Of a stretch of 64,000 bases of DNA, positions 1 to 7,586 are shown piece after piece (positions within the stretch are counted from its first letter, which is position 1; each line of letters begins with the position of its first letter). A model generated the notes under the pieces. The model had not been told where the DNA came from. It made no database searches and saw only the letters and a list, made by a program, of their open reading frames with translations. Both the position numbers and the translations under genes were made by a program. Origin of the DNA: Candidatus Zymogenaceae bacterium (GTDB lineage: Bacteria; Desulfobacterota; Zymogenia; Zymogenales; Zymogenaceae); the NCBI GenBank assembly GCA_016933535.1, contig JAFGAS010000025.1, positions 41,145 to 105,144 of the forward strand, read 5' to 3'.

Positions 1-79
1 GCTGGCGACCATCCGTTCCGCGAAGGAAGGGCGGCCGGTTACGGTAGAGGAGATATCGCCGGAATATACGGCCTATTGA
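1..79 (+). CDS. Gfo/Idh/MocA-type oxidoreductase, C-terminal end (partial)
   Basis: The open frame runs in from the window edge and ends with TGA at 77-79. The last 25 residues (LATIRSAKEGRPVTVEEI, then SPEYTAY) resemble the tail of Gfo/Idh/MocA NAD(P)-dependent sugar oxidoreductases, where a helix of the form LATI-SA-EG-PV closes the C-terminal domain. Such enzymes often accompany surface-polysaccharide genes, which fits the glycosyltransferases that follow. Only the tail is visible, so the assignment is tentative. Confidence 0.45.
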   Translation, partial: LATIRSAKEGRPVTVEEISPEYTAY

Positions 80-113
80 TTATCTCATATTGTAGAGATT
101 CACAACAGGTACG

Positions 114-197
114 ATCGGGGCAGGGGGGCATCAGGATTGGATTATCTCCCCGCCGCCGGCATCATCAAGGACCTGCGGATTAACGTGGGTCCTTTTT
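114..197 (+). repeat. Hairpin element, copy A of five
   Basis: First copy of a structured intergenic repeat. It has a 5' half around ATCGGGGCAGGGG, a variable middle, then CCCCG, a linker close to CTACCGGCATCATC, and a terminator-like hairpin (168-195, arms AAGGACCTGCG and CGTGGGTCCTT with G-U pairs) followed by a T run. CGGGG near the 5' end can pair with CCCCG at 148-152. It lies 89 nt after the preceding stop and about 90 nt before the next start. The 50 bases after it resemble those after copy C. Confidence 0.7.
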
Positions 198-287
198 TAT
201 TGATGACCTATGGAAATATGTATGGTAACGTGACCGAAAAGAGAAAAAACAGGACATACCGGTATCGTTACGGTGAGCAGGTCAATT

Positions 288-1250
288 ATGAATATCCTGG
301 TGACCACCGATAAAAACTACCTACCGCACGCGCACGTCATGCTTGTATCACTCCTTGAGAATAACAAAGAAACCCCAATACACCTGTTTTACATCCATTG
401 CGACTTGGACGATGGATCAATAGCCACGTTTAGAAATGCCTTCCTGGGGACGAATCTTACTGTGTCATTTATACAGATAGACAGGAAGGAATTACCCGCA
501 CTGGATACAAAAGGCTATATTACCCCCGAAACGTATCTCAAGATATTCAGTCCCAATTTACTCCCGAGAACAGTAGAGAGAATCCTCTATCTCGATCCGG
601 ATATTGTTGTCAGGAAGGGCCTTGGTGAATTATACAAAACAGACCTGGGTGAGTGTCTTCTCGGGGCCGTGGAAGAATACCATCTCAGGACGTACGGCAA
701 CACCGTTCTGAAGATACCGGAGCAGTATAAGTATTTTAACTGTGGGGTGATACTGATCCATGTTGAGGAGTTCCGCAGAAATAAGATATCGGGAAAATTA
801 CTGAGTTTTTTACAGAAGACGAATACGCCGTTGACCCACAATGAACAGGACGTATTTAATGCAGTCCTCTATGATAAATGTCTTTATCTTCATCCGAAGT
901 GGAACGTTCATACAAGGATTCTTCAAGAATACAAGTATATCTCCATTGCAAACAGCCAAGAGATGCGCGAAGCCGGCAGCGATCCGGCAATCGTTCATTT
1001 TACGAGCGTTCCGAAACCGTGGGATTATTGCTGTACAAACCCGTTTCAAAAGGAATACCGGTACTATCTCAACAAGACTCCGTACCGGGAAGCCAAACCG
1101 AAGGGCCGTTCGTACCCGAATATGATTAGAAAACTGCTATTGAAAACGATTATCTACAGGATTCCGAGAAGGATTAAGGATCTATTCCCTTTACGTTTTA
1201 GAGCTCAGGTTATGGACATGCTGCTGCGTTTTGACGGTGAGGTAACCTGA
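288..1250 (+). CDS. GT8 family glycosyltransferase
   Basis: A 320-residue retaining glycosyltransferase of family GT8 (general-stress-protein A / LgtC type), which moves a sugar from a nucleotide sugar onto a glycan or lipid acceptor in the cytosol. The family landmarks are in order: N-terminal MNILVTTDKNYLPH, the metal-binding DxD in YLDPDIVV (about residues 101-107), YFNCGVILI, EQDVFN, and a C-terminal HFTSVPKPW. I chose ATG 288 over an upstream in-frame GTG at 273, because GT8 proteins start at MNIL and GGTGAG at 272-277 is spaced as a ribosome site. The basic C-terminal tail (KLLLKTIIYRIPRRIK) may bind membrane. The acceptor is unknown; surface polysaccharide synthesis is inferred from the GT2 gene nearby. 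Confidence 0.88.
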   Translation: MNILVTTDKNYLPHAHVMLVSLLENNKETPIHLFYIHCDLDDGSIATFRNAFLGTNLTVSFIQIDRKELPALDTKGYITPETYLKIFSPNLLPRTVERILYLDPDIVVRKGLGELYKTDLGECLLGAVEEYHLRTYGNTVLKIPEQYKYFNCGVILIHVEEFRRNKISGKLLSFLQKTNTPLTHNEQDVFNAVLYDKCLYLHPKWNVHTRILQEYKYISIANSQEMREAGSDPAIVHFTSVPKPWDYCCTNPFQKEYRYYLNKTPYREAKPKGRSYPNMIRKLLLKTIIYRIPRRIKDLFPLRFRAQVMDMLLRFDGEVT

Positions 1251-1343
1251 ATTGCGGAAATGAAGGCAGGGGTGTTGCTTTTTTCGGTTGAACGGCCGGG
1301 GAAGGGAAGTAACATCCTAAACAGCACGAAGGCTTCCACAGGT

Positions 1344-1461
1344 AAACGGGGCAGGGGCCGCATTGTTGAGGAGCGCGGCCCGACACAGATGACCAATGAA
1401 GGCTTGATCCTTCCCCGCTACCGGCGTCATCAAGGACCTACGGATCAGCGTAGGTCCTTTT
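1344..1461 (+). repeat. Hairpin element, copy B of five
   Basis: Second copy. ACGGGGCAGGGG opens it at about 1346. The variable middle is longer than in copy A and ends in a small stem-loop GAAGG-CTTGAT-CCTTC that resembles a tRNA T-arm. CCCCGCTACCGGCGTCATC and the terminator-like hairpin follow: AAGGACCTACG 1432-1442, loop GATCAG, CGTAGGTCCTT 1449-1459. The stem is perfect. It sits 182 nt after the GT8 stop and 114 nt before the next gene. Confidence 0.7.
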
Positions 1462-1572
1462 ATTGGTAACCGGGCAGACCGCGTGTGATAGTGTAACGGA
1501 CACGAGGATACATGAGGGCCGGGTATCGCTGGAAGGTATCACAGGACGCAAAAATCGGACCACGAAGGCACA

Positions 1573-2595
1573 ATGAAAGAAGTAGCCCCGGGAATATTCC
1601 GCGTCACCGAAAAGGGAATCGCCGGCGCCATGACGCCGCCGGTAAACCTGTACGTGCTTGCCGGCGACGACGGCGTAATCTTTGACGCCGGATATGGAAA
1701 CAGGCATTCGGTCAACAGCCTGGTCGGCGAAGTCAGAAAGATCGAGGCGCTCTGCCGATCGCGCGGCAGTCCGTGCACGATCACCCGGATACTGCCGAGC
1801 CATGCCCATCCGGACCACGTATCAGGTTTAAAGAGAATACGGCGTTCGCTCGGCCTCTCTATCGTGCTTACACGGAAAATGGCCGCCTACCTGTCGTCAC
1901 GGGAATCATACAGAAAGGTGCTCTGGGGGGATAGATCGGACCATCGGTATTTTTCAAACTCGAATCTCGAATGGTATGCGACCCGTACGCTGAACCGCAT
2001 GTACCGTATTTTATTCCAGTTTCTATTCCACACTGACGCCATATCTGATCCCGATATCATTATTAACGACAGGTCCCTCATGGAGATCAACGGCGAACAA
2101 TGGGAGATATTCCCGTCGCCCGGGCATTCCGATGACCACATCTCCCTCTATAACAGCGAACGGGGGATCCTCCTTGCCGGAGACAACGTATTGAGGAGAA
2201 TTACCACATGGCTGGGCCCCCCGCACTCAAACCTCGAGGAATACATCGAGTCAGTCCAATACATGCGTGACCTGCCGAACCTCACGCTGATCCTCAGTGC
2301 GCACGGCGGTCTGATCACGAATCCGAGAGAAAGGCTCAGGGAGATACTCCGGTGGAGGGAACGCAGGACACGGGAGGTGTGCGAGATCGTCAAGAGGAGC
2401 GGGGCAAACGGCGTGACCGTCAGGACCATCGTCGGCAGGCTATACGGGAATGAAAGCCGGTCCAAACAGAGAATGGCATCGGGATGGGTAAAGGTAACGC
2501 TCAAGCACCTGGAAGACACGAATAAGGTCGTACGAAAGGTGCACGGGAAAAGGGGCAATTCCATCGTCTTTGTCAGTGAGCAACACTCGATGTGA
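1573..2595 (+). CDS. Metallo-beta-lactamase-fold hydrolase with C-terminal winged helix
   Basis: A 340-residue soluble hydrolase of the glyoxalase II / LACTB2-like branch of the metallo-beta-lactamase superfamily. The metal ligands are visible: HxHxDH at residues 77-82 (SHAHPDH), a histidine at 185 (PGHSDDH), aspartate 204 (LLAGD) and histidine 244 (SAHGG). Residues from about 265 (RRTREVCEIV to the end) form a helical segment like the winged-helix tail of LACTB2-type enzymes. The substrate cannot be told; family members hydrolyse thioesters, lactones or RNA. It stands alone between two hairpin elements, without an obvious ribosome site before ATG 1573. Confidence 0.82.
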   Translation: MKEVAPGIFRVTEKGIAGAMTPPVNLYVLAGDDGVIFDAGYGNRHSVNSLVGEVRKIEALCRSRGSPCTITRILPSHAHPDHVSGLKRIRRSLGLSIVLTRKMAAYLSSRESYRKVLWGDRSDHRYFSNSNLEWYATRTLNRMYRILFQFLFHTDAISDPDIIINDRSLMEINGEQWEIFPSPGHSDDHISLYNSERGILLAGDNVLRRITTWLGPPHSNLEEYIESVQYMRDLPNLTLILSAHGGLITNPRERLREILRWRERRTREVCEIVKRSGANGVTVRTIVGRLYGNESRSKQRMASGWVKVTLKHLEDTNKVVRKVHGKRGNSIVFVSEQHSM

Positions 2596-3100
2596 AGAAG
2601 GCTTGCCCCCGACCGTATTTGATAAAGCTGCCGTCCAACACGCCCGGCCCCGAAGGAGACTCGCGTTTGATATCGGATCCCGGCGCGGCACACGGGGTAA
2701 TTAGAGACTATAAACTGGTTTCAATCGGGCAGGGGCGGTCTCCTTGAAGAGTTTGCCGGCAGCCTCTTCCCGCTACCAGCATCATCAAGGACCTACGCTA
2801 AGGCGTAGGTCCTTTTTTTGTTTTTGACCTATCAGAGGGATGTATGATAACGTGGCAGAAAAGAGAATAAATCGAAGCGTAGAGTTTCATATTGAGGTAG
2901 TCGTAAGGATTTTACTCCGTTGGTAGAAGCTCAGGTACTGACGGGGAAATGGTGCAGAGAGATAAAATGGCTTGCCGCGTAGTTTGCCCTGCTCACACCC
3001 GCTGTCTCCCGAGACTATACTTTCCCAATCTTCACAAGGGGCTACGAAACATGCGCCAATCGGCTAACTTAAACATTGCTACGGTTACGGGCTAAAGCTA
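2596..3100. other. Intergenic stretch containing hairpin copy C
   Basis: No convincing gene. Beyond hairpin copy C it contains a block just after it (2821-2875) that matches the flank of copy A (gacctat...tgtatg-taacgtg...gaaaagagaa). Within it TTGACC (about 2825) and GATAAC (16 nt further) could be a weak promoter. From 2880 the base composition becomes A+T-rich and continues so into the GT2 gene. Confidence 0.5.
2724..2819 (+). repeat. Hairpin element, copy C of five
   Basis: Third copy: ATCGGGCAGGGGCGG at the 5' end, TTCCCGCTACCAGCATCATC, then a perfect 12-bp stem AAGGACCTACGC (2787-2798), tetraloop TAAG, GCGTAGGTCCTT (2803-2814) and a run of seven T. This is the best-formed copy and would be a strong intrinsic terminator. 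The basal CGGG/CCCG pair is one base pair shorter than in copies A and B, but both sides changed together. Confidence 0.75.
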
Positions 3101-4975
3101 ATGAACTCTAAACTATGGAAAATAACCGTAACAATGAGAAAGGCTACCATATTTCCGGGGACTATCTTACGTCTTCTTAAGCACCCTTTTCCGATAATCA
3201 GAAGATGCCGATATTTAGTAAATAGTTTCTACGTCGAATTAAGAGCTAACGGAGCCAAGTCCGCATTACTGCATGTACACGGGTATATCGGAAGAAGAAT
3301 CGGCAGCCAATATGTTTATGATAATCATTTTGATACCGAAAAGATTCAAAACGAGATAAGAGACTTCAACTATAAGCCGCTCATAACTATACTGATGCCG
3401 GTTTATAAAGCGAAGCCACGGTGGCTTATCGCCGCCATAGAGTCTGTCAGAAGACAGTTTTATGAAAACTGGGAATTATGTGTGGTTGATGACGCATCCG
3501 GAGAAAACCGTATCAAGAGAATATTAGGGAAATACGCAATAAAGGATAGGAGAATTAGGACGAGTTTTTTGGATACAAACGCCGGGATAGCCGGAGCATC
3601 CAACGAGGCCCTGTCCATCTCAACGGGAGACTTTGTCGGGCTGCTTGACCAAGATGATGAGCTTACTCCGGATGCCCTGTATGAATCGGTTAAGGCCATC
3701 AACGAAACAGGAAACGACTTGTTCTATTCCGACGAGGATCATATCGTTAAAAATGGACAATATGCAAAACCTTTCTACAAGCCCGATTATTCTCCGGACT
3801 ATATTCTTTCACAGAACTATATCTGCCATTTCGTGATCTGCAGGAAATCTATCATTAAAGAAATTGACGGATTTAGAAAGGGATTTGAAGGTTCCCAGGA
3901 TCACGACTTGATCCTAAGGGTACTTGAAAAGACAAATAACGCGTACCATATTCCGAAGATACTCTATCACTGGCGTAAGCATCCTGAATCTACTTCGGAA
4001 AATCCGGATTCAAGGCCTTTCGTATGGGAAGCCGGAAGAAGAGCCGTTGAAGAAGCCTTGAAAAGGAGAAATATAAGAGGGGAAGTATATTTTGGAAAGG
4101 AGTTTGGAACGTATCGTGTTAAACGCGAAATAATAGGCAGCCCATTGGTAAGTATCGTAATTCCTTTCAGGGATAAGCCCGAATTCCTGAAAAGGTGTTT
4201 AGACTCGATTTTAGATAAGTCTTCATATGCTCATTACGAGATCGTCGGTATCAATAACGGAAGTTGTCTTGACGAAACAAAAGACCTGATGGATTCATAC
4301 GGCAGGTTGGATCAGAGAATATGTTTCTCCACGTATGACGCTCCTTTTAACTATTCTGCGATAAACAACTATGGTGTGAAGCTTGCGAAAGGGGTTCATA
4401 TCGTAATGCTGAATAACGACACGGAAATTATCACTCCCGATTGGATCGAGGCATTGCTCGAACACTCCCAGAGACCTGAGGTTGGAGTTGTCGGGGCGAA
4501 ATTGTATTATCCCGATAATACCATTCAGCACGCGGGCGTAGTAATTGGATACGGAGCGGGAGTGGCCGGCCATTCCCATTATCATTATGATAGAGATTCG
4601 GCCGGTTACTTCTCCAGACTAAATGTTATTCATAATCTTAGTGCGGTAACAGGAGCACTCATGATGATAGAGAAGGGACTATTCGAAAAATCCGGGGGTC
4701 TAAATGAAATTGATTTTACGGTGGCTCTCAATGATATTGATTTATGCGTACGTCTTCTGAAAAAAGGATACTTGAATGTCTTTACCCCGTATTGTGAAGC
4801 ATACCATTATGAGTCAATTTCACGCGGATATGATAGAGACGCCCCGGAGAAGCAGGACAGATATTCCAAGGAAGCGGAAGTGTTTAAAGAAATGCACAAA
4901 GAGATCCTAGACAGGGGTGATCCATACTATAATCATAACTTAACGCTTACCGGGAAAATATGGGACGTAAAATGA
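3101..4975 (+). CDS. Two-domain GT2 family glycosyltransferase
   Basis: A 624-residue protein with two GT-A (family GT2) domains. The first runs from about 94 to 310: ITILMPVYKAKPRWL, then CVVDDAS, then the acidic GLLDQDDEL and SDEDH motifs. The second runs from about 355 to 590: VSIVIPFRDKPEFL, MLNNDTEI, then the late LNDIDLCVRL block. Such tandem enzymes, often annotated as rhamnosyl- or O-antigen glycosyltransferases, extend surface polysaccharides in the cytosol. No membrane segment is evident. The gene is markedly A+T-richer than the rest of the window, suggesting recent transfer. No clear ribosome site precedes ATG 3101. Donor sugars are not predictable. Confidence 0.87.
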   Translation: MNSKLWKITVTMRKATIFPGTILRLLKHPFPIIRRCRYLVNSFYVELRANGAKSALLHVHGYIGRRIGSQYVYDNHFDTEKIQNEIRDFNYKPLITILMPVYKAKPRWLIAAIESVRRQFYENWELCVVDDASGENRIKRILGKYAIKDRRIRTSFLDTNAGIAGASNEALSISTGDFVGLLDQDDELTPDALYESVKAINETGNDLFYSDEDHIVKNGQYAKPFYKPDYSPDYILSQNYICHFVICRKSIIKEIDGFRKGFEGSQDHDLILRVLEKTNNAYHIPKILYHWRKHPESTSENPDSRPFVWEAGRRAVEEALKRRNIRGEVYFGKEFGTYRVKREIIGSPLVSIVIPFRDKPEFLKRCLDSILDKSSYAHYEIVGINNGSCLDETKDLMDSYGRLDQRICFSTYDAPFNYSAINNYGVKLAKGVHIVMLNNDTEIITPDWIEALLEHSQRPEVGVVGAKLYYPDNTIQHAGVVIGYGAGVAGHSHYHYDRDSAGYFSRLNVIHNLSAVTGALMMIEKGLFEKSGGLNEIDFTVALNDIDLCVRLLKKGYLNVFTPYCEAYHYESISRGYDRDAPEKQDRYSKEAEVFKEMHKEILDRGDPYYNHNLTLTGKIWDVK

Positions 4976-5500
4976 TGTTTAGGAAAGCATCTATTTCAGT
5001 TATAATTACTATCGAAATTGGAGGTGACATACCACCCGGGAAACGAGTCTACATTAAGAGCCACTCCTCCCCGCGTCATTCTACAAGCTGTTTAATAGCT
5101 GTCTTGATTTCTAACGGTGGCGGAGTTATTTGATCGGGAGTCTCTCCATTTTATTTAAATGTGTCACCGCTGCTGGAATAATCAAGGACTTACGTGAAAG
5201 CGAGAGTCCTTGATTTGAATGATGGAATATTAAGTTGCCGTCATTGTGCGATACCAGCCGGCCGTGAAATGGTGTCTCGGAATTATGTGAGCGAAGTCAC
5301 CGAGTTTAGTGAATCCGTGCTATACTATCAAAAGAAAGATTGTATGAGAGAGATGTCTATCCATTACGGGAGGTTCCGGATCACCGTGACGAGATTGATC
5401 GCATTGGATCGTTAAGCGTCTTAATTTGGCATTCAATATTAGGATGACAACAGACATCGCTTTTTCGAGGTCCGTTTTAAGTCATTGAGGAGGCGGCAAT
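4976..5500. other. Intergenic stretch containing hairpin copy D
   Basis: No supported gene. An open frame at 5194-5415 starts inside the hairpin repeat, lacks a ribosome site and resembles no family, so I do not call it. A good ribosome site (GAGGAGG) lies near the end, serving the gene at 5501. Confidence 0.5.
5133..5215 (+). repeat. Hairpin element, copy D of five (most diverged)
   Basis: ATCGGGAG at 5133, then CACCGCTGCTGGAATAATC and the hairpin. Here the stem is extended: AATCAAGGACTTACG (5180-5194), loop TGAAAG, CGAGAGTCCTTGATT (5201-5215), 13 of 15 positions complementary. The linker has changed and the T run is short, so it may be less active as a terminator. Confidence 0.6.
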
Positions 5501-6646
5501 ATGAAAAACATCTTAGCAAAAAGGTCTTTCGTTTTATTCACTATAGTAATCACGGCGGCATTTTGTTTCTTTGCCGGTTCGGCCTTCGCCGAGCCCGATA
5601 TTTCCGGCCAGTGGCAGAGTAACCTCGGCGTTATTTATAACATCACCCAGATCGGCGACAAATTTACGTGGCATATGCCGTCAAACAATCAAATGGGCTT
5701 CGGGGACATAAACGGTACGAACGTAAGCGCCGTATGGCCGATAGGCTACGCAACCGGGACGATCACCGTTGATACGGCCAACCGGGGAATCGGTATCAAT
5801 TGGAGTAACGGGGTGGTATTCACCCGTCCGGCATCGCCGCCCCCGGCTCCGACACCTCCGGCATATACCTGGCAGCAAATCGGAACGCCGGCGGCTGCAA
5901 TCTACGCCGGCGGCAACAGGCTCTTCGCCACCAATCCCAGTTCCGGCGACATCTACGAGTATAGCGGAACGCCGGGTTCCTGGACGAAGGTAGGGAGCCC
6001 CGGTAATATGTTTGCCGTGGGTGGGAACGGCCAGCTCTACGGTCTTTCGCCGGACTTGAGCGGTGTTTGGAGATACGACAACACCCCGATGAACTGGACT
6101 CAGATCGGCGGTCCCGCGTCAAGGATTTACGCCCGTGGCAACCAGCTTTTCGCCACCAATCCATCCACCGGCGATATCTATCAGTATAACCACACGCCCG
6201 ACTCCTGGACAAAGATAGGAGGCCCCGGCAATGTGTTTGCGGTGGGCGGAATGGGCCAACTCTACGGTCTTTCACCGGACATGAGCGGTGTCTGGAGATA
6301 CGACGGTACTCCGATGAGCTGGACCAAGATCGGCGGCCCCGCGTCGAAGATCTACGCGGGCGGCAATCAGCTCTTCGCCACCAATCCCTCTACCGGCGAC
6401 ATCTACCGATATGACGGCACGCCCAACGCGTGGACTAAAGTAGGGGGCCCCGGCTATTCGTTTACCGTAGGCGGGAACGGCCAACTCTACGGCATTTCGC
6501 CGGACATGAGCGGTGTCTGGAAATACAGCGGTACGCCGATGATATGGACAATCATCGGCGAGCAGGCATACGCCATCGCCGCCGCCGGAAACAACCTGTA
6601 CGGTATTCAATCGGGCACTCTTACTGTCTGGCGCTACATACCGTAG
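5501..6646 (+). CDS. Secreted repeat protein, tectonin/tachylectin-like beta-propeller
   Basis: A 381-residue exported protein. Residues 1-30 are a signal peptide (KRSFVLFTIVITAAFCFFAG, cleavage near AFA-EP). Residues about 32-108 form a small beta domain (DISGQWQSNLGVIYNITQ to WSNGVVFTRP), followed by a proline linker PASPPPAPTPP. From about 122 to the end are seven or so blades of 37-38 residues that alternate in two types, giving a 75-residue period: WTKIGGPGNVFAVGG-GQLYGLSPD and WTQIGGPASRIYAGGNQLFATN. The pattern resembles tectonin or tachylectin beta-propellers, which bind glycans. The near-identity of repeats at DNA level suggests recent expansion. A carbohydrate-binding or surface role is inference. 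GAGGAGG lies ahead of ATG 5501. Confidence 0.78.
   Translation: MKNILAKRSFVLFTIVITAAFCFFAGSAFAEPDISGQWQSNLGVIYNITQIGDKFTWHMPSNNQMGFGDINGTNVSAVWPIGYATGTITVDTANRGIGINWSNGVVFTRPASPPPAPTPPAYTWQQIGTPAAAIYAGGNRLFATNPSSGDIYEYSGTPGSWTKVGSPGNMFAVGGNGQLYGLSPDLSGVWRYDNTPMNWTQIGGPASRIYARGNQLFATNPSTGDIYQYNHTPDSWTKIGGPGNVFAVGGMGQLYGLSPDMSGVWRYDGTPMSWTKIGGPASKIYAGGNQLFATNPSTGDIYRYDGTPNAWTKVGGPGYSFTVGGNGQLYGISPDMSGVWKYSGTPMIWTIIGEQAYAIAAAGNNLYGIQSGTLTVWRYIP
5860..6560 (+). repeat. In-gene tandem repeat, about 225-bp period
   Basis: The coding repeat of the propeller protein is visible in DNA: blocks such as TTCGCCACCAATCC and GGCCAACTCTACGG recur about every 225 bp, roughly three times, with few changes. 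This permits slippage or recombination that would change blade number. Confidence 0.75.
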
Positions 6647-6674
6647 GGCGCAGAGGCAGCAACAGAACACTAGT

Positions 6675-6758
6675 GCGAGGGATTCAAGGGACGGAATTCG
6701 AATCGTGTCCCTGCTATCGGCATCATCAAGGACTCACGCCAAGGCGTGGGTCCTTTTT
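6675..6758 (+). repeat. Hairpin element, copy E of five
   Basis: Starts near GCGAGGGATTCAAGGGAC, passes TTCGAATCGTGTCCCTGCTATCGGCATCATC and ends in a hairpin: AAGGACTCACGCC 6728-6740, loop AA, GGCGTGGGTCCTT 6743-6755, then six T. AGGGAC can pair with GTCCCT. The TTCGAAT followed by CCCTGCTA looks like a tRNA T-loop plus acceptor 3' strand. Stem bases differ from copy C on both sides, so pairing has been kept. Confidence 0.7.
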
Positions 6759-6846
6759 TGTCGTGCGTCAATATTGTCGAGTTATACTATTGTATTTGAA
6801 ACAAAACGGATATAAAATACATATACATTATTAATGAGGTCGAAAA

Positions 6847-7191
6847 ATGAAACGGCTACCTTTAATGTTTGCCGGATTGACGATCTTAATCGTCCTGTGT
6901 ACCGCCGGGATGGCCCTGGCGGCGCCCCAGCAGGGGATGCTGGTGGACAAAAACGGCGACCCGGTTACGGGGTTTTCCAACGTCTGGATTGAAAACGGTG
7001 TCGCCTATCCCGTATACAACCCGACCACTCACCTGTGGTACAGCGTATTCATAACCGGGACGGGCGACAACGGCGTTGTCATCTGCACAATAGGGGCGCC
7101 CCTGGGCACCGGCGGCGACTTTCATGGAGGTTATGAAGGCGACGATGATGACGATCTCAAGCCCGATGCCGATTCTACTTTAATCTTATAG
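6847..7191 (+). CDS. Small secreted protein of unknown function
   Basis: A 114-residue protein with a clear signal peptide (residues 1-25, MKRLPLMFAGLTILIVL then AGMALA-AP). The mature part carries LVDKNGDPVTGFSNVWIENG and a run of five aspartates near the C-terminus (EGDDDDDLKPDAD). I do not recognise the family; the acidic tail could bind calcium or be a low-complexity end. GAGGT sits 7 nt before ATG 6847. It is the last gene of the strip with hairpin elements. Confidence 0.65.
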   Translation: MKRLPLMFAGLTILIVLCTAGMALAAPQQGMLVDKNGDPVTGFSNVWIENGVAYPVYNPTTHLWYSVFITGTGDNGVVICTIGAPLGTGGDFHGGYEGDDDDDLKPDADSTLIL

Positions 7192-7586
7192 GCCGGCGGC
7201 GAGGTGTTTCTCGACGACGCGTGGCTTGATAATTGAGGAGACACATGACTGACGACGCTCACGATCCGTATTGCCTGGCCGGCCTGTAATACATACCACA
7301 CTGATCGGGGCCGGTACGCCGGCCCCGAGGTAGTCCAGTACTCATCCGCTCGAAACGCCACTTACCTTTAAATCAACGGCCCCGGTGCCCGATGTGTTAT
7401 CCGCTCTATCTGGAAAAAAAAGGGGGGGATCCTATCGCCGTAAGATTGCCGGCAGATCGTACCCACACTCTCATTGCGGGCCCTCCGATCCGAACAGCGG
7501 GATGATGCCGGATGACTAGTGCTCTTCGGGAGGAGACGGGTAAGGGGGGCGGATGTCAACGCGGGCAGGTCAGGCAGGGCAATACC
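7192..7586. other. Intergenic, convergent, no gene
   Basis: Separates the small secreted protein from a minus-strand gene. The only clear structure is the palindrome at 7307-7326. It also has a run of seven G at 7422-7428. Nothing else recognised. Confidence 0.5.
7307..7326 (+). terminator. GC-rich hairpin, possible terminator
   Basis: Perfect 8-bp stem GGGGCCGG / CCGGCCCC with loop TACG. No T run follows on either strand, so it would be a weak intrinsic terminator or just a palindrome between convergent genes. Confidence 0.35.

Noticed and set aside
114..197. GEMM-type cyclic-dinucleotide riboswitch
   Set aside because: The reverse complement contains GGTAGCGGGG as in one GEMM, but the required ACAGGGCAAACC region is absent and the terminator lies on the wrong side.
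5194..5415. Open frame of 73 codons
   Set aside because: Starts inside the hairpin repeat, has no ribosome site or family features; more likely chance.
114..6758. Integron attC sites as the origin of the hairpin elements
   Set aside because: The conserved GTTRRRY and RYYYAAC core sites at the ends of attC are not found in the copies, and no integron integrase is in the window.
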